In this document: piece by piece, positions 1 through 11,165 of the stretch
Layout: every line of letters begins with the position of its first letter
How positions within the stretch are numbered: position 1 is the first letter of the stretch
NCBI GenBank assembly: GCA_024138015.1
Contig: JAMXBB010000010.1
Location: 15,099,835-15,163,834, forward strand
Direction: 5' to 3'
Length of the DNA stretch: 64,000 bases
DNA from: Lumnitzera littorea
Lineage: Eukaryota > Streptophyta > Magnoliopsida > Myrtales > Combretaceae
Notes under the pieces: model-generated
Seen by the model: the letters and a program-made list of their open reading frames with translations, nothing else
Databases searched by the model: none
Told to the model about the DNA's origin: nothing
Program-made: the position numbers and the translations under genes

Positions 1-1989
1 TAATGAGTTGCAATGCATGACATTTTAGGTCATTAAAGTCAAATAAGATTAAATTTCGTTTAGGGTTTTCAAACAATTCACACCAATTCAATCATAACAC
101 AAAGTCAATTATACTACAATTTTTGCACGAATTCAGATACATTAAACACATGCGTAAACTACTTACAATCACAACCATATACAATCCTAGGTCTTCGAGT
201 ACCATACAAATAGTACTCTATTACAATAAGTAATAACCCAACTTACATGGAATTCCTCAATTGCTCAATCCCTTAGTCGCAAGCCGATTTGTCTCTGGGT
301 GTCTTATAATATAAATAGGTCTTTTTAGTACTTATATTTTAAGGATTCATATTCTAAGTCATAATTTAACTCATTTTTCCATGTATACCTATTATATACT
401 AATAATTCTTTATACTCTATTTCGAGGTTCGAATCCTAAATTAGATTTTCGTTTTGATTCCTAAGTCTTAAATATGCTTGAATCCTAATGTGAAATTAAT
501 CACATTAAGCTTAAGTATTCAAATATCCTATTGGGTCTTAATTTAGTATTCTAAATTATTCGGTACACGCTAACCCTAATTGGGGTATCGGTTTTATTCC
601 AAAATGTGAGAAAATTTTACATTTTTTTATACATTTACTTAAAATTAAATGTTATTTCAGATTTAGTATTATTTTGATTTCTATTATAATATTATCTAAA
701 TAACCCTAATTTTTTAGATTTATTAATTTTCAATTTCACATATTACTAATTTCTTACATTAACTACCTAATTTCCTAAATTAACCATACTTAATACTCCA
801 AAGGCTAGGATTAGGTTTCCACATCAGAGATTAGCATCCCTAAACATCTAATTACTATCTAAATCAGTAATTAGTATCTTAACCACCTAATTAACCCAAA
901 ATTACCCAATTTTTCCATCATTTTAGGGCTAAAAATTAACTTAAAAATTTCAAAAATTAATTTTAAAAAAATGGCTTCATAGCACTATTCTATATCACAT
1001 GAGCATTCTACAAAAAAAAAAAATTGAGCTCCAAACTATACTCCTAAGCCTATTTATTTCTAATTCTAATCATGCTCAGTTTTGTTCAATTTATTAAGAA
1101 CTCTATATTTTCAGACGTGATTAAACTAAATCACTATTTTTTCCTAAATCTACATACAATAAAACCTCAAAATAACAAGTTTCATAATTTTCTGGGTAAA
1201 ATAACTAATTTTACGAAATTATGCAAAATCGGGGCAATTATAGGACTCACCCGATTCGATGTTTTCTGGCCGTCCAAACTTGGTCCAAGCTTGTCGGCCA
1301 ACCTAGACAATGGGTCTGGAGTAGGGTGGTGGTGGTGGCTCGTTCCCAGGTGGTGGTGAAGTGTGGGTTTGGCTCCCTATCCCTATCTACACAGTTTTCT
1401 TTTCTTTTTTTGTTTTTTGGATTTTCTCTTGAATTTTCGAGTCTCTCTATTTTTCTCTACTTCCTCATTGCCTAAATGAGTTTCGTGAATTTTTCCCCTA
1501 TTTATAGACGATTTTGGTAATTAATATGCATTAATTAGACATGACATTGCCCCATTTTCTTGATTTTTGGCTTTTGTGTTGTCTAATTCTAATTGGGTAA
1601 TTTTTATTTTGTAGATCTTGGCCTGCTACGACTAGATTTGCATCATTCCACACTCTTCTGATTTTTTTTTTTATTTTTCCACAATTAATTACTAATTTTC
1701 TTTAATTATTTACTAAGTTTTTGGCCAATTTAAGTAATTTCGCATATTTTTATCTACAGGTAAATACATATGAGGTACATGTAAACATTCCTAATTATTA
1801 TTTAGGTCATTCTAAAATTTTTAGTATACATATAATCTATCTCTAGTAATTTATTAGTTATTAGATTATATTTTTTGCCTTTTCAGTAATTAGCAATTAT
1901 TATACTTAAAATTTGAAAATTTTAGTCTCCTATTTTACTACTTATTTTCTTAAATTCAAGTTTACATAGTCATTTTTACTAATATTTCT
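1..1989. other. Unassigned AT-rich sequence, probably transposon non-coding DNA
   Basis: I see no coding gene here. The short open frames at 1072-1475 are low-complexity (runs of Trp and Val from a GGT-rich patch at 1326-1360) and do not resemble a protein family. The sequence has the texture of plant LTR or retrotransposon untranslated DNA: long AT-rich stretches, with a more GC-rich patch at 1230-1380. It directly abuts the truncated end of the Ty3/gypsy element that begins at about 1990, so it may be a second element or the host site. That assignment is inference. Confidence 0.4.
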
Positions 1990-3265
1990 CTTAATAGTTT
2001 ATAATTTGGCTTTGATCGGATCTTTTAACCGATCGCCCTAAACCTTGTGCTCTAAGTTCAATCTTACAATCACTTGGCTTAGCTTTAAGGCTTATATGAC
2101 ATAATATACTAGCTAGTGTTTTCTTCCCTCTGCTTTGACCAATACAAAGGAGAGTGCTCGGTCGCTTACGGCCAGGTACAAGAACAGGTCCTCTCCTTAG
2201 ACAGGATCCATAGATGAGCAAGAAAGTCTTAGAGTTGTTAAATGGTAGTGGTACACTCCGAAGTCCATTCAAAACTCTTGGGATTTTTGAGGATTTTGAA
2301 GAACTCAAGGAATCTATCAGAGCTCTTCGAGATAAATCTGCTTAGGGCAGCCACCATGCAAGTGAGCTTTTGAACATCTCAAACTAAGGTTGGAGGCTTC
2401 ATTCCCTTGATGGCTATAATCTTCTCAAGGTTGGCTTCAATACCTCTCTAAGTTACTAGAAAGTCGAGGAACTTGCTAGATGTTATACTGAAGACGCACT
2501 TTTGGGGGTTCAATTTCATATCGTATGTACGCATCTGGTCAAAGGCTTCCCGGAGATCCTTGACATGATTGATCAGCTTCTAGCTCTTGATGATCATGTC
2601 ATCAACATACACCTTCATATTGTGCCTAATCTAAGGCGTAAATAATTTTGTCACCATTTGCTGGTATGTAGCCCCAATGTTTTTTAGTCCAAATGGCAAT
2701 ATGTGTAACAATATGTGTCGTAATAAATGACAAAGAAGGTAAGACTTCATCCTTTAAGTCCATTTTGATCTGGTTGTACTCCGAGAAGGCATCCATAAAG
2801 CTTAGCAGGGCGTATCCTGACGTGGAATCAAGAAGCTAGTCAATCCTAGGGAAAAGGAAATAATCTTTAGGATAAGCTTTATTGAGGTTGGTATAATCGA
2901 CACACATGCACCATTTCCCATTCTTCTTCTTAACTAGTACTACGTCTGCCAGCCATGTCGGGTACTTTCCCTCTCTCACAAAGCCGACTTTAAACAGTTT
3001 TTGCACTTCTTCCTCGATTGTGGCCTACCGTTTTAGAGCAAAATGCCTCTTTTTTTTGTTTAACAAGCTACGCTATAGTGTCGATGTTGAGGCTATAGGT
3101 TACCAAGTTAGGTGAAATTTCGAGCATGTACGATGTCGACTAGGTAAACCTATTCAAATTTGCCCGTAAGAGAGCAATGATTTCGTCCTTCACTTCGGTT
3201 GGAGTCTCAATCCCGACTTTTGTAGTTTGCTCGAGTAAGTTTCTAATCTAGATGTCTTTCGTTTT
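1990..3265 (-). pseudogene. Degenerate Ty3/gypsy reverse transcriptase and partial RNase H
   Basis: Conceptual minus-strand translation, allowing stops and frameshifts, shows RT landmarks in order. The pre-palm segment ending KKKNGKWCMCVDYTNLNKAY lies at about 2900-2960. FMDAFSEYNQIKMD follows near 2770-2810, and MPFGLKN near 2690. The YVDD catalytic box (VYVDDMIIKS) is near 2590-2615. The linker towards RNase H (VAALSRFISKSSDRFLEFFK) lies near 2290-2350, and the first RNase H strand near 2120-2280. In-frame stops occur within the RT core and again after the linker. The enzyme would copy retrotransposon RNA into DNA, but this copy cannot be functional. Confidence 0.85.
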
Positions 3266-3269
3266 TTCT

Positions 3270-3950
3270 CTAGGGCTCGCCCCTCTTAATTGACCTCTCC
3301 TGTGAGCATATTTTTATGGCAAAGATGCCATCTCCTTTAGCCGCCCTAACATAAAGCTCTCGTAAGAGCTTTTGGTCGCATCTACATACTCCCACCCCAG
3401 TTAGAGTCAAGAATTTAGCCTTCAAATGAAAGGAAGATGTGATCATCCTAAAAGTGTTCAAGCTTGATCTTCCCAAGAGCACGTTGCAAGGAGAGGGGTA
3501 ATCAATCACAACAAACTCTATAGGTTATTGTGCTACATGGTCATTATCATTGAGTTCAATATCCAACGTGATGATACCCTTGGTATAGACCGTACTTTCA
3601 TTGAAGCTAATCAGATTGTGGAGGTACGGCTTCCTTTTTACCTCTAACTTCTTCTTCATCCTATCATATGTATAGAGAAAGAGGATGTCAGTAGAGCTAC
3701 CAATATCCATCATAATCTTTAAAACCTCAAATTTTGAGATCATTGCCTTTATCACTAAGGCATCTTGATGTGATGTATTGACCCCTTTAAGATCTTTATG
3801 GAAGAAAGAGATGGAAGTATCTAGCTTTTGTCTCTTCTCCCTTACGGTCAGCACCTCGGACAAAGCATTAACGGAGCTACTATTGCTTGGCCGGCTCCCA
3901 AGGTATAGCCCCCCCCCCCCCCCCAATGATTATGTGTATGATGCCACTGA
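3270..3950 (-). pseudogene. Degenerate retrotransposon aspartic protease region
   Basis: The minus-strand frame 3525-3926 contains MDIGSSTDILF. This corresponds to the active-site D-[ST]-G-[ST]-S stretch of retropepsins, here altered (MDIGSS). The next frame, 3270-3509, reads VIDYPSPCNVLLGRSSLN, the conserved flap/C-terminal segment that precedes RT in Tat/Athila-type elements. A 16-base C run at 3909-3924 sits at the upstream edge and gives a poly-Gly stretch in translation. The frame is split by stops, so the protease is inactive. In a living element it would process the Gag-Pol polyprotein. Confidence 0.75.
3909..3924. repeat. Poly-C homopolymer (16 C)
   Basis: A run of 16 cytosines lies inside the decayed retrotransposon between gag and protease. 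It could be real slippage or an assembly or sequencing artefact. Confidence 0.9.
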
Positions 3951-5446
3951 GGGTATGATCATTGTAGTGGTCATTATTTTACTTGGCGTAAGCGTTCTTA
4001 GTCCGTTGCCTTCAAGGTGCCTTGTCTCTATTATCGTTAGAATGGTTATCGTTCCTCTGATAGGCCATATGTTCATTGAAGAAACCGTACTGAATGGCAT
4101 ATTCGAGGGCATTCTTCAACTGGAAGCACTCGTCGATTGTGTGGTTGTGGTTTTCATGGAACTGACAGTATTTGTCAAAGTTCCGTCAACTAAGGTTCCC
4201 CTACATTTTTTGCGGCAACTAGAGCAAATTCCGATGCTTCACTTTAGAATAGACCTGAGCAATGAGCCTATTCAAGGGGATATACAAGGAGTAAATGGGA
4301 AGGCAGAGCGGGTCACGCTTGCCTTAGCACTTCTTCTTCCCAAAGCTCTCTCCCTCTAGTCTACTCGGCATCCTACCGTTGAGGCGATCTTTTATAAACA
4401 ATTTTTCCTTATCCTACTTTCCTAACTAATGTACTTTTGAGCTTTGTTTTAGAAGTTGGCCAAAGTCTTTAACTTGCTCTTCACAAGTGATCGGAAGAAA
4501 TTTCTTAAGGGTTAGATGCCAAGCTGGGCAACATGGACAACAACTCCTTCATCCAACTAAGGGATCTTGACTACAACGTTGTTGAATCGAGCCTTGTAAT
4601 CACGCAAAGACTCGCCTTCACCTTGTCTTACTAGGTACAAGGACAATGTGTCCTTGTACGAGGGCTTACTAGCCTTAAAATGGAGGTTGAACCTCCATGT
4701 AAGCTCATTGAAGGAGTTAATGGAATTATTAAAGGGGTGATTAAACCATATTTAAGCTGTCTTCCTTAAAGTACCTAGGAAGTTAGGAAGGCTTTACACA
4801 TTATAGCATTCCCCATGATTGTAATGGTTTATGAGGGTACGGAAGTGGAGAAGATGGTCATCAAGGTCACTTGTACCATCATATTAGTCCAGGGATGAAA
4901 GTTTGCCGTTAAGGGGCAACACTTCATCTTAAACACCCCTAGTAAAGGGGGTTTTATTATTGGCGATCAGCCTGGCGTTGCTAGCAACCTTGCTCTCTTA
5001 TTGCTCAGAGAGCCGTCTTACCATGTACGGAGCTCGTTTAGGTCGGCATTGTTTGCTAAGTAAGCTCGTCGTGCGGTCGAATGAGCTTGTACTCCCTATG
5101 AGTTGACTTTTTGCTCGTTGCTAGCCAAAGCTCGATCACAAGTGGCTGCAAACCTTGCTAGCTGCTGATGTAATGGCGAATCAGGTTGCTGATCCCTACC
5201 ATTCTGCTGATAGATGTCATTTTGCCCAGTACGGGCATTCGAAGTTTCAGGGAGGTGAGTTTGCACGTTGCACCACTTCACTTCGTCTAGGCGAGCCTAA
5301 AGCACCCTGTTTTGCACAACATACTCCTCAACCAGGCGTTTCATGCGCTCCATACACTTCTCTAGCATAGCCTTTAGGAGGTGCTAATTACCCTTAGGTT
5401 GGTTGTTTACCAACTGTTGGTTTTCTTGCTCATCGCATTGAGACAT
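3951..5446 (-). pseudogene. Degenerate Ty3/gypsy gag
   Basis: The probable gag start codon is at 5446 on the minus strand (MSQCDEQENQQ...), but the frame stops after 20 codons. Gag landmarks are still readable in shifting frames. Around 4550-4690 a segment reads SLYLVRQGEGESLRDYKARF, the retrotransposon gag core. Near 4100-4180 there is KYCQFHENHNHTIDECFQLK, a C-x2-F-H-x4-H-T-x2-C finger used by Tat-like Gag in place of the usual CCHC knuckle. The long plus-strand frame at 3778-4359 is antisense to this and is not a gene. Confidence 0.75.
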
Positions 5447-5520
5447 GATGTCTAAAGAATTGCATGTAGGATATGTGTGTAATGTATTTGAGGTTTCAAG
5501 TGTAGAAATTCCATTTCCTA

Positions 5521-5534
5521 CGGATGGCACCAAA
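5521..5534 (-). other. Candidate tRNA primer-binding site
   Basis: Directly after the proposed LTR end, the minus strand reads TTTGGTGCCATCCG. It resembles the TGGCGCC-type primer-binding sites found after the 5' LTR of many plant Ty3/gypsy elements, with changes from decay. Its place between the LTR and the gag start supports the element's orientation. Confidence 0.5.
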
Positions 5535-6064
5535 TGTCGTCTCTAAGTTTTTTCCAGTGGCTATTTAAGCTTCGCACATATGAGGCCTGCAAAAAGTATA
5601 CAGTGAGGGGACACTAAAAAGTTGTCCGGTGTAGTCATTCCAATGCTTAAGTTAACAGTGGGCTCTTGAGAGTAGTAAATAATCTAGAGTAATATATGAG
5701 CTTGTTGCACAAAGTCTAGAAAGCTTTACCGTTGAGTGGTGAACTAATATTTATAGAGGAGTGAAGTTAGCAATTAGAAATTAGTTATTAGAAATTAGTT
5801 AGTGAGATAGATCTTCTTCCATAAGTATAGGAGAGTAAAATCGTTTTACCCAACATGTCCCAATAATTCAAAATGTGGCTATTTCATCATTATCTTGTTC
5901 ATTCTAGTCATTGCAAGGCTTACTAGGCTTGATCCATATAAGTATAAGGCTTAGGCTTATAAAGGTGAGCCCTAAGTCACGAGATATGTCAAATAGGGTC
6001 GGGCTTAAGAGGCTCATGTTTAAAGTACTCTATCTAAAGTACATTATCAACGGACCGTATCACA
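5535..6064 (-). repeat. Candidate 5' LTR of the gypsy element
   Basis: On the minus strand the block begins TGTGATACGG and ends GACGACA, so it has the TG...CA ends expected of an LTR. It is followed at once by the candidate primer-binding site. The length is about 530 bp. No second copy is in the window because the other end of the element is missing. The outer edge near 6064 is inferred from the TG only. Confidence 0.5.
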
Positions 6065-7346
6065 TAATAAAAACCAATATTATCAACCTAGTTTGGATGA
6101 TTGGCCATATATATGAGAGCGTCAAAAAATAAAAGAAAAAATCAAGTTCAATTAAAGGTAAATTCGATTTGTAAGGTAAATTTGGGTTTGATAATACTAA
6201 AAAAGGTAACCAAAGGGTTACCTACAGAGGGTTACATCTAGTTTAGGCTTCAAGAACAGTATGTACCCCAGCAAAAGCTTTCGATAAATACCCTAAGTAC
6301 TATAGCTGGCTAACGAAGCCTAATCTTTAGTCCACATTTTGAACATTTTAATGAGCCAACATTAGTACTTGTTATCAATAGCTAATTACTATAAACAGAA
6401 CTAAATAATATGATACTACTGTTAGAGAGACCCCATATAAATAAATAAAAACATGCCATGTTCATTTATCGGTGGTTTTGATCAGAATTCTTTCCGCTAG
6501 ATCCCTTCCCTTCTTTTCAAGGGTGAGCATTAACCTGATTGGATTTGAATCTAATTTAGTTTAGTCCCATGTGGCCTATGAGTCGACTCATGGGCATTGG
6601 CTAGAGCTGGCTTGATGCCTAACCTAATCATAAACTGTCGTAACACAACCGAAATTTCATTTTTAAAAAAAAAATAAAAGAAAAAGAAAGAAATCCTAAA
6701 ACTTCTCCGAATCGCTAACCAACGATTACTTAGTGTCATAATCCATTTCATAAGTCCCTACACCGTCATGCCTAAGGACAATATAGGAATATTATGGTGT
6801 TCTTTCGATAAGATAAATATTGTCCTTCAAGTTGGATTCCTGTAGTCCAACGATCTCAACATATTTTTTATTTTTGGCCAAAAAAGGATCTCAAAATTGG
6901 CCAATTCTTTTTTAAGCTTTAATGCGAATGGTCCAAAACAGAAGTAAAAAGAGTTTGAATACACTTTCCATTTAATGTAATTATAAGCGATTCTAGGAAT
7001 ATTAGCAGTAGATTTGCAGAAAAAACATAAACATCCAGAAGTTTCTAACGCAAAAAATCGGACAAGGTACCCATTTACTCCAAAAAAAAAAAAAAAAAAG
7101 GAAAAAAATACCCACAAAGAATGCATTAGGATTCAGGAGGTCCGAAGTTGCCAGAGACCACAAGACGAGATTTGACAACCAAAAAAATTAAATAGAACAT
7201 TGTTTTGAGATATTACCAAAAATCAGCCTCACTGCCACTAAAACTCGCTAGAAACTAAACTGTGCTCCAACAATGTCCCATTCAAAAAAGTAACAAAAAC
7301 CAAGTTTGGAATTTTCCCATATATAGATAAAACTCTGATGCCTAGC
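6065..7346. other. Intergenic region and probable RPSA 3' UTR
   Basis: No coding gene is visible. The part nearest 7347 should hold the 3' untranslated region of the minus-strand ribosomal protein gene. I could not fix a poly(A) site. The region contains A-rich tracts at about 6661-6690 and 7081-7099. The small minus-strand frames at 6551-6751 and 6827-7126 are made by those tracts (runs of Phe on the minus strand) and show no protein family. Confidence 0.5.
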
Positions 7347-10090
7347 TTACTCCCAGCCAGCTGCGTTTGGTGGAACTGCACTTGGGGGTGGAGCTGCAGT
7401 TTCCCACCCAGAAGCAGCTACAGCACCTGATGAAGAAGATGGTTAGAATGGAAAGAAAGCCAGTAACTGGCACGACCTATTGACATATGTACAAATATTT
7501 ACCACAATCTTGAAATAAAAAATTACATGAAATTATTTCTTCCATTCATGAAAAGAATACAAAGAAAAACAAACAGATATTAGTTAATTCTGCAACTATT
7601 TACGGAGCACAGTAGTTCTTGACAGTCCTGCAGGAACTAAATCACATCATCATATTGTACACCTGCAATATTAAAATATGTGCATACTGCATCTACCGAG
7701 TTACAAGGAAATATCTACTCTTTATAGCGTAACACAAAGAAAGGAGCAGCAAAAGGGACTGTAACTGTAACTACAGATTCATTTTGACTAGAAATATATG
7801 TGGGTGAAGTAATATCCAGGATCAGTGCAAAATTCAATATGGATGCAGGTAAGGTGATTCAACATATTGAAAAGAACAATTGATGCACCTGTATGTGAGA
7901 ATACCTACCAGAGTACACAGTTGTCCCTCCAAACAAAGCCAAGAAGCAGTTATTTTCATTATATAAAGCAAGGCTTATATAAGGATCCAAAATTCCTAAT
8001 TAAATATACATAGTGTAGACTTGTTGGCAAGTTTTTTGGTGGTGGCTGGCAACTGACTACACAAACAGTATAACCGGAAACAAGAGTAGAAATTAGTGTA
8101 CAATGATTAATAAATTAAAACAGTACCTTGGTCAGTCCAGCCATCTTGCACCTCTACCACTGGTGGAGGGACCACCTCACTACTCCACTGAGCATCAGCT
8201 GGAGTACTCCATTGCTCATTCATCAATGCACCAGCAGAGTAATCTGGGAGACCATATTCTGGAGCAGCAGCAGCAACTTCCTCCTCTTCTTGCTGTTTTG
8301 CTTCTTCAGGCTCCCTATAGAAGAATAGATCCACCTAGACAGCCAAATTATGTGAACATTAATTCAAACAAAGACAATCTAAAAGCTTTCTTTAACTAGG
8401 CTCAGTTGGCAGGAAACAACTAAGATTGTCGGGAACCAATTCTAATAGAAAATGCCCCTGGATTGCAACAAAGAAAATGAATGAAGAACAGATCTGGTTT
8501 TTACCATCACTTCCCACTTGTGACCAGGTGCAATGGTGCCACGCATCTGCAAAACCATCCTGGCTAGCAGCCAGAAGAGACATCCAATGCTGTGCTTCCC
8601 CTTGTTATTGGCAGGAATGCCAATATCAACAAAACGCATCGGTGAATCGGTGTCACAGAATGCGATGGTTGGGATGTTCCCAAGAGCAGATTCTTTAATT
8701 GGCTGCAAGGAATGTAGAAAATTGTATTAACTATGGCCAGAAAAGACCACCCACAAGAATCAGAATTCTCATCATCTAAAAGGATCTCACCTGATGATCT
8801 GTCCTTGGATCTGTAAGGATAAGGAGACGAGGTTCGCTGAATGAGGTTTGCAACTGGTTAGTGAATGTACCAGGAGTATGCCTTCCAGCGATAGCATGAG
8901 CACCAGTGTATTGTGCAAATTTGAGAACAGCTCTCTGACCATAAGGTCTAGCTGACTGAACAATGATGTCATGTGGATTTTCAATTGCAACAATAACTCT
9001 TGCTGCCAGCTGAAGTTTCTCCCATGTTTTACCGAGATTGATGATGTAAATACCTGTTATGGCCATAAAACAAGAAAATCAACAACTTTTTGTCAAATAC
9101 ACCAAAAGAACATTATTCCAGAATGTAATTTAATTTACAGTGCTGCTATACAAAGGAATAATATGTCACACTGATCCACTGATCAAAATGAAGCTCGCAT
9201 TCTAATCTTAAAATTCTTCATCTATGCTTCAGGAGATTCAATTTGTAAAAAGAACCCGATCCACTGATCAAAATGAAGCTCACATTCTAATCTTAAAATT
9301 CTTCATCTATGCTTCAGGAGATTCAATTTGTAAAAAGAACCTGATGAACCATTGCATTAATGCATGTACAGATAGGAACATTTTCACTCTCTCTCTTCTC
9401 ATTAATTTACAGTAGACCCGATTTTCTAAGGCTCGCAATCCCTCACATGATAGGATAACACATGCTTACACGATAACACAATAAATCAACATGCGATATG
9501 TATAATGAATTATATTTTTTTTTTACATTAACATAAGCTCCGCACAAAACGATCCACCTACACGAATAGCCGCCTTTATAATTCCAAATAGCTACACGAA
9601 TAGCATAATATTTTTCGTTTCCAACTCGAACTTTGTCATTAAGATAAAATTACGAACACAAATTTTAGATAAATAAAATCTCTGATATGAACACATATAT
9701 AGAAACCAAGACATTAATAATTCGCATAGTTGATAATTTCTGATAAATAAATCCATCTTAATTGTTACAAAACTCATAATAACATAATTAGATTACATAC
9801 AACAATTCATAAATCCTAAATTAGCATTATATTATGCATTACGCACTAACATATACAAATTCATCTACGAGTTCACATTAAATAAAACCTAGCAACAAGT
9901 GCAAAATAGATCAGTGAAAGAATGACTACGGACCATCATTACGGCGTTTGAAGACGTAACGCTCCATCTGGTAATCGCAATTTTTGGTACCGAGATGGAC
10001 TTCGGCGGCCAACATCATCTGGATATCCGCCTCCTTCTGAGAAAGCTCCCTTGGCAGCGCTGCGGCAGAGGTAGTGGTTCCCGTTGCCAT
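7347..10090 (-). CDS. RPSA: 40S ribosomal protein SA (uS2), 5 exons, 301 aa
   Basis: This is the cytosolic small-subunit protein uS2 (p40, laminin-receptor homologue), needed for assembly and stability of the 40S subunit. Coding exons on the minus strand are 10090-9934, 9053-8791, 8702-8505, 8334-8127 and 7426-7347. Every junction has GT-AG ends and the phases fit, giving 906 nt including TAA. The protein starts MATGTTTSAAALPRELSQKE. Conserved uS2 segments follow, such as NCDYQMERYVFKRRNDG (about 37-53), INLGKTWEKLQLAARVI, RPYGQRAVLKFAQYTGAHAI and GRHTPGTFTNQ. The region GCLFWLLARMVLQMRGTI lies at about residues 170-190. The tail beyond about 205 is acidic and Glu/Ala/Pro-rich and ends PPNAAGWE, as in plant RPSA. 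The length is close to the roughly 300 aa usual in plants. Intron 1 (880 bp) carries a tandem duplication. The gene looks intact. Confidence 0.96.
9173..9342. repeat. 85-bp tandem duplication in RPSA intron 1
   Basis: Two adjacent copies of an 85-bp unit (9173-9257 and 9258-9342) each begin GATCCACTGATCAAAATG. They differ at very few positions, for example GCTCGCATT against GCTCACATT. The copies lie wholly within the first intron and leave both splice sites untouched. The near identity suggests a recent duplication. Confidence 0.95.
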
Positions 10091-10260
10091 GTTGTGGTGG
10101 TAAAAAAGCCCTTGAAGAAGATTAGAGAGAGAAATCCACTCACAGTGGAGGCAAGGTCGAGTGCTACAGCTAAACGAGGGCTTTAGGGTTTCAGGATGAC
10201 GGTTTGCTGCAAATTATATGGCCTCATGACAACCCTACTTTGCCATATTGACGTTTTTGC
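10091..10260 (-). promoter_or_regulatory. RPSA 5' UTR and promoter with telo-box
   Basis: On the minus strand, AAACCCTA (10191-10184) lies about 95 nt upstream of the start codon. This telo-box is typical of plant ribosomal protein and other translation-related genes, where it sits near the transcription start. An AT-rich element reading CATATAATTTG lies just upstream (about 10212-10222) and could serve as the TATA region. The transcription start is not fixed by sequence alone. Confidence 0.6.
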
Positions 10261-10698
10261 CCCTCTCTTCGCCTAAAATAACTTTATTGACCGGACTGTT
10301 TACAAATACGAAAATTAACGTCTGTGAATTTTTCTTTGTCAAAAAATGCTTTAAGAAAATTTAAATAATTTTTTTATAAGTACAAAAATTTAAATAATTG
10401 CATTCAAGTAATCGAGTCCTTAAATCTTTTGTATATATAATTTGGAGAAGTAATGTCATTTGTAAAATATTTTTTTTATTTATAACTTTTCATTGTGTTA
10501 TATACATCTCTTCCTAATACCTTTTATCATTAAAGATTTTTTATTTTTAATTATATATTTAAAAAATATATCCTTTATGAAAAAAAAAAAATGATACATA
10601 TAAAGGGCTGTCAACTTTTGCATGACTTAAAATGGATTTGGTAATATTTGTTGCATATTTGTAATTTGAAGGGTTTAAATCTTTTAAAGTCACCTATC

Positions 10699-10729
<31 letters not shown>

Positions 10730-10860
10730 CAATCATAAATGGCTTTTATATATGTCCGATCACAAAGAGTTTTTAAAAATAACATGTCACGTATGTTTAT
10801 ATAATTAAATGATGGTTCCATACCATTTAGGTAACAATTTATGAACTTATATTATAAAGA
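10261..10860. other. AT-rich intergenic DNA with a TA microsatellite
   Basis: No gene is seen. A (TA)n tract lies at 10699-10727. The remainder is AT-rich without recognisable coding content. Confidence 0.6.
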
Positions 10861-10975
10861 ATTAGTGAATATCCGGTGCAATGCACAAGTTAATTTTATA
10901 AAATATTTATGTTTAAAAATAAAATATTAATGCAAAAAGATGATCTTTCATTTTTTTTTTTTTTTNATTGACATG

Positions 10976-10977
<2 letters not shown>

Positions 10978-11009
<32 letters not shown>
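10978..11009. repeat. AT microsatellite
   Basis: An uninterrupted (AT)n tract of about 32 bp lies just before repeat copy A. One undetermined base (n) sits at 10966, next to a T homopolymer. Confidence 0.95.
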
Positions 11010-11010
<1 letters not shown>

Positions 11011-11011
11011 G

Positions 11012-11165
11012 ATACACCAATGTGTTCTCCTTAATTCTTCAAATGTGGAAAGTTAGATTAGGAAAATAAAAGAATAAGATAATTTTAGGAATTAATGGTA
11101 GTGGAGGAAAAAAGAAACTAGAAAAGTAAATAGTAATAATATATAAAATGAGTAGTTAATATCCT
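11012..11165 (+). repeat. Dispersed repeat, copy A
   Basis: This block, starting ACACCAATGTGTTCTCCTTA and ending near GAGTAGTTAA, is matched by a diverged copy at 15427-15570 in the same orientation. Shared words include ATGTTCTCCTT, GGAAAATAAA, AATAAGAT and AAAAGTAAATAGTAATAATAT. It probably belongs to the Helitron-like family around it. Confidence 0.8.

Larger units (their letters stand above)
1990..6064 (-). mobile_element. Truncated Ty3/gypsy LTR retrotransposon (Tat/Athila-like), minus strand
   Basis: On the minus strand the order is LTR (6064-5535), primer-binding site (5534-5521), gag from 5446, an aspartic-protease region, reverse transcriptase, then the start of RNase H. The sequence then stops matching, so the rest of RNase H, the integrase and the 3' LTR are missing. 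This gag-PR-RT-RNase H order is that of Ty3/gypsy elements. The gag finger type and the wording of the RT-RNase H linker suggest the Tat/Athila side of the family. Many stops and frameshifts are present, so this is a dead copy. The 1990 boundary could be a deletion or a later insertion. Confidence 0.85.

Noticed and set aside
424..436. GGTTCGAATCC, an exact tRNA B-box
   Set aside because: No A-box at the right distance and no acceptor-stem pairing around it.
1072..1475. Two overlapping plus-strand frames
   Set aside because: Low-complexity Val/Trp/Phe-rich products from a GGT-rich patch and T-runs, with no homology that I recognise.
3778..4359. 193-codon plus-strand frame
   Set aside because: It is antisense to the decayed gag-protease of the gypsy element, and its hydrophobic product matches no family.
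7427..8126. Possible C/D-box snoRNA in the last RPSA intron (TGATGA-like box on the minus strand)
   Set aside because: I found no D box (CTGA) at a suitable distance and no terminal stem.
8103..8730. Several plus-strand frames opposite the RPSA exons
   Set aside because: They are shadows of the conserved minus-strand exons 3 and 4.
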